DNA of 64,000 nucleotides from Bacteroidota bacterium (GTDB taxonomy: Bacteria > Bacteroidota > Bacteroidia > B-17B0 > Aurantibacillaceae). The position numbers and the translations under genes are program-made. Position 1 is the first letter of the stretch; each line of letters starts with the position of its first letter. Below the pieces are notes generated by a model. The model did no database searches. It was not told the DNA's origin and worked only from the letters and a program-made list of their open reading frames with translations. The DNA is taken from NCBI GenBank assembly GCA_021323535.1, contig JAJONO010000009.1:47444-111443 (forward strand). The letters run 5' to 3'. This document shows, one piece after another, positions 16,204 to 23,956 of this stretch.

Positions 16204-16662
16204 ATGGAAACAAATGAAAGTCAGACAATCAAATTATTGAATGATCTGATCAGGATCAATAACGACAGGATAGAGGGTTATGAAAGAGCTGTAGGCGACA
16301 CAGATGATCCAAAACTAAAATCTCTCTTTCACACCATGGCCCAGGAGAGCCGTAAATTTAAAAACGAACTTTTAACCGAGGTGGTTAAGCTTGGAGGAAC
16401 CCCCGAGGAAGGCACAACAGCGTCAGGCAAAATCTTTCGCGCGTGGATGGATTTCAAAGCGGCGATTGCGGGTAAGGATCGTAAATCTATCATTTCTTCC
16501 TGCGAATTTGGCGAAGATGCAGCGCTTGAAACGTATCACGAAGTAATGAACTCGGGAAAACTTCCTGCTCAGTATTTCCATATTGTAAAGGAACAAGATC
16601 GTAACCTTCATCATTCGCATGACAGGATAAAGCTGATCCGCGATACTGTGAAAAGTCTCTAA
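16204..16662 (+). CDS. PA2169/DUF2383 family four-helix-bundle protein
   Basis: This is a 152-residue soluble protein from ATG 16204 (METNESQTIKLLNDLIRINN). It shows the DUF2383 pattern: LNDLIRINNDRIEGYERA in helix 1, LFHTMAQESRKFKNEL in helix 2, GKIFRAWMDFKAAIAGKDRKSII, CEFGEDAALETYHEV with acidic/His residues, and a last helix EQDRNLHHSHDRIKLIRD. The fold is ferritin-like (rubrerythrin clan) and the conserved Glu/His may bind metal. Members are common in stress-gene clusters of Bacteroidota and proteobacteria. It carries its own promoter-like motif and terminator, so it is likely monocistronic. Confidence 0.87.
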   Translation: METNESQTIKLLNDLIRINNDRIEGYERAVGDTDDPKLKSLFHTMAQESRKFKNELLTEVVKLGGTPEEGTTASGKIFRAWMDFKAAIAGKDRKSIISSCEFGEDAALETYHEVMNSGKLPAQYFHIVKEQDRNLHHSHDRIKLIRDTVKSL

Positions 16663-16681
16663 AATTCTACATTATATATGA

Positions 16682-16715
16682 AAAACAGCCTGGTTAATAC
16701 AGGCTGTTTTCTTTT
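16682..16715 (+). terminator. Strong intrinsic terminator
   Basis: AAAACAGCCTG and CAGGCTGTTTT form an 11-bp perfect stem with a 7-base loop, followed by CTTTT. Confidence 0.9.
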
Positions 16716-16739
16716 CCGGGAATTCCTTTCCACATTGTA

Positions 16740-16755
16740 TGGTACATTTTTTTTC
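16740..16755 (+). promoter_or_regulatory. Sigma-54-like promoter motif for the 16767 gene
   Basis: TGGTACATTTTTTTTC, 27 bases before the ATG. This would give a nearly leaderless transcript, so the assignment is less sure. Confidence 0.3.
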
Positions 16756-16766
16756 ATGTTTCTATT

Positions 16767-17636
16767 ATGAAAAAAATCACCATCCTGGCGCTTGCTTTTT
16801 TAACTGCATGCGCCACAAGTCAGAAAGAAAAAGAAGGTCTTGAAGCCAGGTACAATCACAGGATGGACTCCATCACAAATCTTATGGCGATGCAGGATTC
16901 GGCCATCAACGAATTCATTTCCTCCTTTAACGAAATAGAATTAAATCTCGATTCGGTTGCTAAAAAACAAAATGTTATATCGATGGAGCTCGATAAATCA
17001 AAAGGCGAGCTAAGGGGCTCAGCAAAAATCCGGATCAATTCACAGATCGAGGCAATCAACGCTATCATGGATAAAAACGAAGCAAAGATCACTGAACTTA
17101 ACCGTCGTTTAAAAAACTCAAACGTCAATATTAAAGAATTCAAAAAAACGATCTCGTTGCTGAACGATCAGATACTCGAAAAAAACACAGAAATGGAAGT
17201 ACTCAACGGTAAACTGGCTATTTACAGGATAAACGTAGTACTGCTGCAGGTAGCTGTTGATACTTTATCGGGAGAGAACTATGAAAAAACAAAACTGATA
17301 GAAGAACAAACCAATGTTATTCATACTGCATATTATATCGTAGGAAAAACCAAAGAACTTTCAGAGAAAAAAATAATCGACAAATCGGGCGGACTGCTTG
17401 GGATTGGAAAAAGCAAAAAGCTAAGCGAAGAATTCGATACACAGCATTTCAGTAAAATTGATTACACGCAAACCTTAACCATTCCCATTTATTCTAAAAA
17501 AGCAAAATTGATTACAACGCACCCATTCGACAGTTATATTCTTGATAAAGACAATAATAAATTCACGCAAATGAGAATCATTAACCCTGATAAATTCTGG
17601 AGCGCAAGCAAGTATCTTGTTGTAGCAACCAACTAG
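16767..17636 (+). CDS. Coiled-coil lipoprotein, unknown
   Basis: This is a 289-residue protein. MKKITILALAFLTAC is a short lipoprotein signal (Cys15). Residues 20-190 are heptad-rich coiled coil (SQIEAINAIMDKNEAKITEL and similar), ending around a threonine-poor linker. Residues 190-289 form a compact domain (HTAYYIVGKTKELSEKKIID, then TLTIPIYSKKAKLITTHPFD) that recurs in Bacteroidota lipoproteins with the motif YYxxGTKKELxxKxII. It is probably an outer-membrane-attached periplasmic rod. No enzymatic motif is seen. It lies between stress-type genes and is followed by another exported protein. Confidence 0.65.
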   Translation: MKKITILALAFLTACATSQKEKEGLEARYNHRMDSITNLMAMQDSAINEFISSFNEIELNLDSVAKKQNVISMELDKSKGELRGSAKIRINSQIEAINAIMDKNEAKITELNRRLKNSNVNIKEFKKTISLLNDQILEKNTEMEVLNGKLAIYRINVVLLQVAVDTLSGENYEKTKLIEEQTNVIHTAYYIVGKTKELSEKKIIDKSGGLLGIGKSKKLSEEFDTQHFSKIDYTQTLTIPIYSKKAKLITTHPFDSYILDKDNNKFTQMRIINPDKFWSASKYLVVATN

Positions 17637-17672
17637 TTGAAAGTTGAAAGACTCTTCAAAGACCCGTTTCTT

Positions 17673-17688
17673 GGCACAATGTTTTTCT
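17673..17688 (+). promoter_or_regulatory. Sigma-54-like promoter motif for the 17718 gene
   Basis: TGGCACAATGTTTTTC, 45 bases before the ATG at 17718. Confidence 0.5.
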
Positions 17689-17717
17689 GTACAGCGGCAT
17701 AACCAATAATAAACTCT

Positions 17718-18128
17718 ATGAAAAAGATCATTGTAATTATGCTGGCACTGTTTTTCGTGCAGGCAAATACGCTAATGGCTCAGAAGCCTGGCGTAGTAGT
17801 AAGCAAAAAAGAAGGGTGGCATAAAATCGGCGAAGTTAGCGCCAGTTTCAAAATGGAAAATGAATCCATTGTGGTGTTGGGCGCTGATGTTTTTAAATCC
17901 ATTAAAATCAAAGTAACCGACGCGCCGCTAAACCTTCTTATCTTACAGGTGTATTATGAAACCGGTGAAGTGGAAGATATTCCTGTAAAAAGCGAACTAA
18001 AAGCCGGAAGCGAAACAAGGGAAATTGCCATTAAACAGAAGGATATTAAAAAAGTTTCCTTCACCTACAAAACCCTACCTAATACTGATAAAGACAAAGC
18101 CCAGGTCGAGCTGTACGGATTAAAATAG
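17718..18128 (+). CDS. Exported DUF2541-like protein
   Basis: This is a 136-residue secreted protein with a cleavable signal peptide (MKKIIVIMLALFFVQANTLMAQ). The mature domain begins GWHKIGEVSASFKMENESIV and contains GADVFKSIKIKVTDAPLNLL, an all-beta pattern seen in DUF2541-type exported proteins that present a folded sandwich in the periplasm. There is no Cys and no catalytic motif. It has its own promoter-like motif 45 bases upstream and a terminator 24 bases downstream, so it is transcribed alone. Family assignment is moderate; function unknown. Confidence 0.6.
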   Translation: MKKIIVIMLALFFVQANTLMAQKPGVVVSKKEGWHKIGEVSASFKMENESIVVLGADVFKSIKIKVTDAPLNLLILQVYYETGEVEDIPVKSELKAGSETREIAIKQKDIKKVSFTYKTLPNTDKDKAQVELYGLK

Positions 18129-18151
18129 AAAGAAAAGACTTGCTTTATGAG

Positions 18152-18180
18152 AACCGCTTCTTAACCGGAGCGGTTTTTTT
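18152..18180 (+). terminator. Intrinsic terminator
   Basis: AACCGCT pairs with AGCGGTT, followed by TTTTT. Confidence 0.85.
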
Positions 18181-18242
18181 ATTGAGTTGATCCTGGATAA
18201 CGACAAAGACATAGGACAACATCTAATAACTATTGTCCTTCA

Positions 18243-19355
18243 TTATTTATCTGTTGTGGTGGAAGATTTTGGTTTCGCAAAAGCATTTCTCTTAAACGAA
18301 GGCATTTCGTCTCCGAGTAAATAACCAATTGGCTCCAGTGGTTCAATGCGGTCGCAGATTACTTTAAATACTGCTGTCACCGGAATTGCCAGGAACATAC
18401 CTGCAATACCGCAAAGCTCTCCTCCAATCAGCACTGTAGCAATGGTAGCAAGCGCGTTTATTTTCACTTTCGATCCTACCACACGCGGTACAATTAAATT
18501 ATTATCTATGAACTGTACCACGCCAAATAATGCAAGTACCAGCAAAGCAGATGTTGGAGATTTAGTAACCAAAGCTACTGTGGCAAATAAGAGATTGGCA
18601 ACAAGCACACCTACGTACGGAATTGTATTGAGCAATGCGGTAATTACACCGAACAATACAGGAGATTGTATTCCAATGATAGAAAGACCGATGGCTGTAA
18701 GACTCGCCACAATAGCCATTTCTATCAGCAAACCAACCAGATATTGTTGTATAAGTGTTTTACTTTCAGTAAGAACATCCTGCACCGTTTCATATTTTTC
18801 GGGCGGAAATAATTTACTCGCAAACTTTAATAATAACGGTTTGTAAAAAAGAATAAGGAAAATATAAACCGGGATTAAAAGCATCAGGATAAAAAAATGG
18901 GTGATGCCCATAACTGTACTTCCAATAACCGCATTGGTATTTCCCATTCCTTCGGAGGTTTTCTTATTAACCCAGGCATTTACCTTTGTGGTACTCAGGT
19001 TAAACGTATCCGATGCCCAGGCGGTAATATCTTTAAACAAAGCATTGAATTTCTCGCGCAGGTTAGGCAGATCGTCCGAAAATGTGTTGAGCTGCGATGT
19101 AATAAATAATATCAATCCCGCAATTAAAAGCAAAGCTGTAAAAAGTGTCAATGAAATAGCGAGTATACGGTTCATTCCTTTTCGGATAAGGAACCCTACA
19201 ACTGAATCCAGGAGTATTGCCATCAGTACCGAAAAAACAAATGGAAGAAGAATGTTTTGTGCAATGTAGATCACGAAAAAAAACGCGATGAGGCCCAGTA
19301 ACAAAATGGAAGCCTTAAAATAGAACGGAATATTCTCTTGTAGTTTTTTAATCAT
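18243..19355 (-). CDS. AI-2E family transporter (PerM/TqsA type)
   Basis: This is a 370-residue polytopic protein of the usual length for the family. It has two N-terminal helix pairs, a central amphipathic region (residues 80-150), then TM segments with MLLIPVYIFLILFYK, GLLIEMAIVASLTAIGLSIIG, and the signature ALLNTIPYVGVLVANLLFA plus FIDNNLIVPRVVGSKVKINA and GGELCGIAGMFLAIPVTAVFKV. These are the conserved AI-2E family motifs. Roles proposed for the family include autoinducer-2 export and Na+/H+ exchange; which applies is unknown. It is convergent with the 17718 gene. The stretch upstream contains a terminator for the gene at 19428-19763. Confidence 0.9.
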   Translation of the reverse strand: MIKKLQENIPFYFKASILLLGLIAFFFVIYIAQNILLPFVFSVLMAILLDSVVGFLIRKGMNRILAISLTLFTALLLIAGLILFITSQLNTFSDDLPNLREKFNALFKDITAWASDTFNLSTTKVNAWVNKKTSEGMGNTNAVIGSTVMGITHFFILMLLIPVYIFLILFYKPLLLKFASKLFPPEKYETVQDVLTESKTLIQQYLVGLLIEMAIVASLTAIGLSIIGIQSPVLFGVITALLNTIPYVGVLVANLLFATVALVTKSPTSALLVLALFGVVQFIDNNLIVPRVVGSKVKINALATIATVLIGGELCGIAGMFLAIPVTAVFKVICDRIEPLEPIGYLLGDEMPSFKRNAFAKPKSSTTTDK

Positions 19356-19364
19356 ATGGTTTAA

Positions 19365-19396
19365 AATATAAAAACGGTACCCCTAAAGGCACCGTT
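19365..19396 (-). terminator. Terminator after the 19428-19763 gene
   Basis: On the minus strand AACGGT pairs with ACCGTT around a GC-rich interior, followed by TTTATATTTT. Confidence 0.7.
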
Positions 19397-19427
19397 TATT
19401 TTTACCGAAAAGCAGTTGCTCCGCATT

Positions 19428-19763
19428 CTACTGTCCTTCCTTATTTACAATTTCTGTTTCCCGGTTAGTAATCTTATTACTTTCCGCCCCCTCAACGTCA
19501 TTTACAGTATCCACTTCGGAACGATTTTGTTCCAGATTCGCATTTCGTTCAGGGTTCTGATTTTGATTCACCTGGTTCTTGACGTCATCGTCGTCATCTT
19601 CCGATTCTTCCATCGAATCATCTTCTTCATCCTCTTCGACCTCTGTCACGCGGGTCTTTTCAGCTGTATCGACATGGTTTCCTTCTAATTGCTGTTCCTC
19701 ACTGGGTTCAGCCATTTTATTCTTAGGATCCAATTCCTTGTCTTTCCAATTTTCAGTTTTCAT
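19428..19763 (-). CDS. Small acidic disordered protein
   Basis: This is a 111-residue, highly charged protein with no hydrophobic segment. Its middle is an acidic run (VEEDEEDDSMEESEDDDDDV) followed by an Asn/Gln/Glu-rich end. It is predicted to be disordered throughout. It may be one of the hydrophilin-like or acidic stress proteins that often sit in such clusters, but that is inference from composition only. Antisense ORFs over it are artefacts of the repetitive GAA/GAT codons. It has its own terminator; a possible AGGCAC motif lies 60 bases upstream. Confidence 0.6.
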   Translation of the reverse strand: MKTENWKDKELDPKNKMAEPSEEQQLEGNHVDTAEKTRVTEVEEDEEDDSMEESEDDDDDVKNQVNQNQNPERNANLEQNRSEVDTVNDVEGAESNKITNRETEIVNKEGQ

Positions 19764-19905
19764 GATTTCTAGGTTTTAAGTTAATACTTGGCTCCTGCTC
19801 TTATTGTTTAAATATCCGTGCCTTCCCCACTGTGTCATATTCTCCACGCTTTAACTCTTAATTTATAGCAGGAGCGTTTTTTGTATTAAAAAATCTTAAA
19901 AAACT

Positions 19906-21564
19906 ATGATGGATAATACTCAAAAAGGGAAAATTACTTCTGGGAGCCACCTTTCGTACTGGCTCGAAACTACATCTCCAATTGCTTACTCTGCTCTTGA
20001 AAAAGATCTAAAAACCGATGTTGTTATTGTTGGAGGAGGTATCTCCGGCGTTACTACAGCGTACTGCCTTTTAAAATCAGGAAAAAAAGTAGTACTGATC
20101 GAAGATGGAAACATTGGCAGCGGCGAAACCGGAAGAACCACCGCTCATTGCGTAACAGCGCTCGACGACAGGTATTATGAAATCGAAAGAGTGTTCGGTG
20201 AGAAAAAAGCGGCTTTGATCGCTTCAAGTCATAAAGCTGCTATCGACTTTATTGAACAAACTTCTCTCAAAGAAAATATTGATTGTGAGTTTGAAAGAGT
20301 TTCAGGATATCTTTTCCTCCACCCTACCGACAAACACGATTCCCTGAGCAAAGAATTAAAGGCCGCTCAAAAAGCAGGACTTAATATAGAAGAAATAGAA
20401 TTGATGCCTGGCGTTACCGACAAAATACCTTGTCTTAAATTTCATGGTCAGGCGCAGTTTCACCCAATGAAATATCTCAAAGGTATGTGCGAAGCCATTC
20501 TTAAAATGGGTGGGGAAATTTATACAAATACTCATGCCGCCAAAATTGATGAAACAGGTGTTGAAACCGAATCAGGATTTAAGGTTGTTGCCGATCATGT
20601 GGTAGTGGCCACAAACTCGCCGGTAAACAACAAGTACGTGATGCATCTTAAACAATATCCTTATCGTACTTATGTGATCGGAGCTAAAGTAAAAAAAGGT
20701 TCGGTGCCAAAAGCTTTATGGTGGGATACGGGCGATTATTCAGTAAACACAGAAATTCCGCCTTACCATTACGTACGCCTGGCCAGCCTCAATGATACAC
20801 ACGACCTTCTTATTTGCGGTGGCGAAGATCATCCGACAGGAATCGCGCCGGAGAAAAAAATAAATGAAGAGGATCGCTATTCACTTCTCGAATACTGGGC
20901 AAAGAAATTATTTCCAATCGAAGAAGTGGTCTACCAATGGTCGGGACAAGTACTCGAACCAATGGATTCTATGGCTTTTATCGGAAAAAATCCTGCCGAC
21001 AAAAAAAATATTTATATCGCCACAGGAGATTCAGGAAATGGAATCACTCATGGAACTATTGCGGGAACACTTCTGACTGACCTTATCAACGGAAAAGAAA
21101 ACGAACTCAAAAATATTTACGATCCTTCACGTTTTAAAATTTTCTCAGCGGGAAAAACATTTTTTAAAGAACTTGCAGGAGGAATGCTGGCTTACTACAA
21201 AAATAAATCAGACGAGTCGAAACCCGTTGAGATTGGAAAAATACTTGTAGGCGAAGGAAAAATTATTGAAGTGGATAAAGAGAAATTCGCCGCGCACAGG
21301 GATGAAAGTGGAGTGCTTCATATTCTTGGAGCGGAATGCACACACCTGGGTTGTATCATCAAATGGAACAAAGATGAAAAATCCTGGGATTGTCCTTGCC
21401 ATGGCAGCCGTTTTACCCACGAAGGAAAAGTACTTAATGGCCCCGCAAATACAGATCTCGAATATTACTCAAAGGATAGGGTCATAAAAGACAGAAGAAA
21501 ACAACAGCGGAGTAATCCCGCAACAAAAAAGAAGCGCTCTGCTGAGAACCAGGACGAAGAATAA
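19906..21564 (+). CDS. FAD-dependent oxidoreductase with C-terminal Rieske domain
   Basis: This is a 552-residue soluble protein. Residues 38-68 carry an FAD-binding Rossmann motif (VVIVGGGISGVTTAYCLL, ending in a Glu at strand 2), the body is DadA/glycine-oxidase-like, with GDSGNGITHGTIAG near the end of the DAO domain, and residues 440-530 form a Rieske [2Fe-2S] domain with CTHLGC and CPCHGSRF. This fusion occurs in many bacteria, usually in stress or osmolyte gene neighbourhoods; the substrate is not established (an amine or amino acid is plausible). The basic tail (DRRKQQRSNPATKKKRS) is unusual. ATG 19906 or 19909 may start. The DUF3606 gene follows after 24 bases with a strong Shine-Dalgarno. 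Confidence 0.9.
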   Translation: MMDNTQKGKITSGSHLSYWLETTSPIAYSALEKDLKTDVVIVGGGISGVTTAYCLLKSGKKVVLIEDGNIGSGETGRTTAHCVTALDDRYYEIERVFGEKKAALIASSHKAAIDFIEQTSLKENIDCEFERVSGYLFLHPTDKHDSLSKELKAAQKAGLNIEEIELMPGVTDKIPCLKFHGQAQFHPMKYLKGMCEAILKMGGEIYTNTHAAKIDETGVETESGFKVVADHVVVATNSPVNNKYVMHLKQYPYRTYVIGAKVKKGSVPKALWWDTGDYSVNTEIPPYHYVRLASLNDTHDLLICGGEDHPTGIAPEKKINEEDRYSLLEYWAKKLFPIEEVVYQWSGQVLEPMDSMAFIGKNPADKKNIYIATGDSGNGITHGTIAGTLLTDLINGKENELKNIYDPSRFKIFSAGKTFFKELAGGMLAYYKNKSDESKPVEIGKILVGEGKIIEVDKEKFAAHRDESGVLHILGAECTHLGCIIKWNKDEKSWDCPCHGSRFTHEGKVLNGPANTDLEYYSKDRVIKDRRKQQRSNPATKKKRSAENQDEE

Positions 21565-21588
21565 TAACAGCTTTTAAAAAAAGGAGGA

Positions 21589-21846
21589 ATGATGTTATTT
21601 AATTTACACCAAAAAGAATTCATTTATCCCTGCGAGAACAAGGATATGAAATTCTGGACCCGCAAATGGGGCATTAGTAACAATCAACTGAACGATGCGA
21701 TCATTCAGACAGGAAGTATCCGAAGTAAGGTGATCAGAAAGTACCTCGAGCAAAAAGGAGTTCTTTTCTCCTTCGCTGGATTATTCAGGCGTACGAAAAA
21801 AACAGCCACCCAGGTTGCTAATCTGTTCGAAGATGAAGAGGAGTAA
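21589..21846 (+). CDS. DUF3606-like small protein
   Basis: This is an 85-residue protein preceded by an unusually clear AAGGAGG ribosome binding site five bases before the ATG. The central part (DMKFWTRKWGISNNQLNDAI, then QTGSIRSKVIRKYLEQK) fits the DUF3606 helix-turn-helix-like fold (W..+.G.s..QL..Av..+G......V..yL). Such proteins are small, soluble and often in stress clusters. It follows the FAD-Rieske gene by 24 bases and is followed by a terminator array, so the two genes make an operon. Confidence 0.65.
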   Translation: MMLFNLHQKEFIYPCENKDMKFWTRKWGISNNQLNDAIIQTGSIRSKVIRKYLEQKGVLFSFAGLFRRTKKTATQVANLFEDEEE

Positions 21847-21873
21847 TTATTAAACTTCATGTTTAGTTTTAGT

Positions 21874-21903
21874 AACGGTTACAAAAAAGTAACCGTTTTT
21901 TTT
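21874..21903 (+). terminator. Intrinsic terminator of the FAD-Rieske/DUF3606 operon
   Basis: AACGGTTAC and GTAACCGTT form a perfect 9-bp stem with a 6-base loop and a T8 tail. Confidence 0.9.
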
Positions 21904-21935
21904 GTGACCACAATTTATTTCTGGTCACAAAAAAA

Positions 21936-21970
21936 ATTCCCTGTCAGATAATTGACAGGGAATTTTTCAT
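21936..21970 (+). terminator. Second terminator hairpin
   Basis: AATTCCCTGTCA and TGACAGGGAATT form a perfect 12-bp stem with a 5-base loop, followed by TTT and preceded by a run of A, so it can work on both strands. Confidence 0.85.
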
Positions 21971-22137
21971 TAAACAAAAACACACACTTGCTGCTAGTTG
22001 CAGTTTACTATGAAGTTATCTATATCATTTCAAAAACCGTACCATTTGATTTTACAGGGGTTTTCGTCAATTTCCGCCATTTTGTGAGACAATATTTACA
22101 CACTCTGAGAAAAATTGTTGCAAAACAATGCAAAAAA

Positions 22138-22170
22138 AATCCTCAACATTTCTGCTGAGGATTTTTATTT
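22138..22170. terminator. Third terminator hairpin
   Basis: AATCCTCA and TGAGGATT form an 8-bp stem, T-rich on the right and A-rich on the left. On the minus strand it may end the prion-like gene transcript. Confidence 0.7.
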
Positions 22171-22252
22171 TAAATTTCAATGGCACAGAGGCGTATGACC
22201 GATATCCCTCTGTTTCTCTGAGTCTCTGTGGTAAAATTATCTTTGTTGTTAA

Positions 22253-23812
22253 CTACCAATTGGAATTAGATCTGTTCTTTTTTCTTCTCGAAGAACGGTT
22301 ACCATTGCTTCCAAAAGAATTTCTGTTCTTTCTGTATTGGTCGCCGTGACTTCCGTACTTGCGGTTGTTGTTGCTGCCATAATTGGAACTATTACCTTCA
22401 GCATAATAACCTTCTCCGTATTCTTCGTCGCGGTCATAATTACTTTCATAATCATTGTCGTACTGATCGTTATAATTCCCCTGGTTGTAAGAATTGTAAC
22501 CTTCGTCGTTATTTCTTTCATTATAACCACGATTCATGTTTCCCTGGCTGTATCCACCATAGCCATTGTCGGATCCTAAATTCTGGTTGCGGGAACCTCC
22601 ATACTGATTTGATCCCTGGTTATATTTCCATGAGCCATAACCTTCGTTGTTTGAACCCTGACTGTACGAACCACCTCGATTATTGTTTCCATAATTCTGC
22701 GAACCGTAAGATTGCCCCGATCCCTGATCGTAAGAACCATATCCCTGATTTGATCTCTGGTCGTTTTGGTTGTAGTTATTTCCTCCCTGGTTGTATCCGC
22801 CATAATTCTGGTTGGATCCCTGATTATATCCACCCTGATTCTGTGAACCATACCCCTGATTTTGTGAACCATAATTTTGATTCGATCCCTGGTTATATCC
22901 ACCGTAATTCTGGTTTTGTGAACCATAATTCTGATTCTGTCCTTGTTTGTAATCATTATAATTTTGCGAACCATAATTCTGATCATATCCGCCATAATTC
23001 TGATTTGATCCCTGATTGTATCCACCTTGGTTTTGAGAACCATAGTTATGATTAGAACCCTGATTGTTTCCATAATTCTTCGAACCATATCCCTGGTTTG
23101 ATCCACCTTGATTTTGCGAACCATAACTTTGATTTGATCCCTGATTATAACTTCCATAGTTTTGGTTAGAACCCTGGTTGTTTCCACCATAATTCTGCGA
23201 ACCATATCCCTGGTTATAACCACCCTGGTTTTGCGAGCCATAATTTTGATTTGATCCCTGGTTATATCCGCCGTAATTCTGGTTCTGTCCCTGGTTATAG
23301 CCCCCGTAATTTTGTGAACCATAATTCTGGTTTGAGCCTTGATTATAATTTCCCTGATTATAGTTTCCGTAATTCTGGTTTGACCCCTGATTGTATCCAC
23401 CATAATTCTGCGAACCATATCCCTGGTTCTGTCCTTGATTCTGCCCCTGGTTATAATAACCAAATCCCTGGCTCTGGTGTTGGTCATAAGAACCATAACC
23501 CTGATTTGATCTCTGGTAATTTTGTCCCTGGTTGTAATTTTCTTCTTCCCTGTCGTAATTACTTCCGCGGTTTCTCATCCCTTTCTTCCCCGATTTTGTG
23601 TTTTGATTTTTCTGGTCGGAATACGATCCCTGAATTTTATTGCTTTCAGAAGATTCATAGTCATTGTTTATCATATCAGTATCCTCATAATCATCGCTCT
23701 CTGTGTCGGTTTCAGAGGAAGTTGATCCTGTTTCTTTTTTTGTTGATTCAGTTTCTGAGCTGTCGTATCCTGACTTTTTTTCGTCGCGGTCTTTGTTTTT
23801 TTGATTTGCCAT
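22253..23812 (-). CDS. Prion-like low-complexity protein (Asn/Gln/Gly/Tyr/Ser repeats)
   Basis: This is a 519-residue protein with three parts. Residues 1-90 are charged and disordered (many Lys/Asp/Glu/Ser, TESDDYEDTD-like). Residues 90-470 are built almost only of Gly, Tyr, Asn, Gln and Ser in units such as NQGSNQNYGSQNYGGY. Residues 470-519 are basic, ending RRKKNRSNSNW. There is no signal peptide or membrane segment, so it is probably cytoplasmic. The composition is that of eukaryotic prion-like, phase-separating domains (FUS/EWS type, tyrosine spaced in polar glycine-rich sequence, plus an Arg-rich tail). Function unknown. A TGGCAT promoter motif lies 52 bases upstream. Long ORFs on other frames here are repeat artefacts. 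Repeat copy number makes assembly errors possible. Confidence 0.75.
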   Translation of the reverse strand: MANQKNKDRDEKKSGYDSSETESTKKETGSTSSETDTESDDYEDTDMINNDYESSESNKIQGSYSDQKNQNTKSGKKGMRNRGSNYDREEENYNQGQNYQRSNQGYGSYDQHQSQGFGYYNQGQNQGQNQGYGSQNYGGYNQGSNQNYGNYNQGNYNQGSNQNYGSQNYGGYNQGQNQNYGGYNQGSNQNYGSQNQGGYNQGYGSQNYGGNNQGSNQNYGSYNQGSNQSYGSQNQGGSNQGYGSKNYGNNQGSNHNYGSQNQGGYNQGSNQNYGGYDQNYGSQNYNDYKQGQNQNYGSQNQNYGGYNQGSNQNYGSQNQGYGSQNQGGYNQGSNQNYGGYNQGGNNYNQNDQRSNQGYGSYDQGSGQSYGSQNYGNNNRGGSYSQGSNNEGYGSWKYNQGSNQYGGSRNQNLGSDNGYGGYSQGNMNRGYNERNNDEGYNSYNQGNYNDQYDNDYESNYDRDEEYGEGYYAEGNSSNYGSNNNRKYGSHGDQYRKNRNSFGSNGNRSSRRKKNRSNSNW

Positions 23813-23848
23813 AGTTATTTAGATTTTAAAATGATTGCTCCTTGTTTG

Positions 23849-23864
23849 CAAAAAATTTATGCCA
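23849..23864 (-). promoter_or_regulatory. Sigma-54-like promoter motif for the prion-like gene
   Basis: Minus strand TGGCATAAATTTTTTG, 52 bases before the ATG at 23812. Confidence 0.45.
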
Positions 23865-23869
23865 AACGA

Positions 23870-23906
23870 AAGTGCCTCAACTTTTCGTTTTGAAGTTGAG
23901 GCACTT
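23870..23906 (-). terminator. Hairpin after the OmpA-family gene
   Basis: AAGTGCCTCAAC and GTTGAGGCACTT form a perfect 12-bp stem with a 13-base loop. It lies between the end of the OmpA/PD40 gene and the promoter motif of the next gene. The T run after it is weak (TTTCGTTT), so it may instead stabilise the mRNA end. Confidence 0.6.
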
Positions 23907-23956
23907 GAGATTCTAAATGCAATTAAGTCTGTAAACTTAATTGCTCAAACTGAGAA

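Larger units (their letters stand above)
21847..22252. other. Intergenic region with four hairpins in tandem
   Basis: The 406 bases between the DUF3606 gene and the end of the prion-like gene contain no gene. They hold terminator-like hairpins at 21874-21903, 21936-21970 and 22138-22170, an 7-bp inverted repeat (GTGACCA/TGGTCAC) at 21904-21928, and at about 22178-22245 a CT-rich stretch (with CTCTGAGTCTCTGTGG) of the kind dispersed between genes in Bacteroidota. Short ORFs crossing the hairpins are not credible. Confidence 0.7.

Noticed and set aside
19416..19779. Plus-strand ORFs of 90 and 66 codons opposite the acidic gene
   Set aside because: They are Ser-runs and Phe/Ile-runs that mirror GAA/GAT-rich codons of the acidic protein.
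21952..22349. Two short plus-strand ORFs after the FAD-Rieske operon
   Set aside because: They start inside terminator hairpins and run into the end of the prion-like gene on the other strand.
22576..23496. Long minus-strand ORF (306 codons) and two plus-strand ORFs over the prion-like gene
   Set aside because: They are side effects of a repeat that lacks stop codons in several frames; residue patterns are repeat-derived and without signal or domain.
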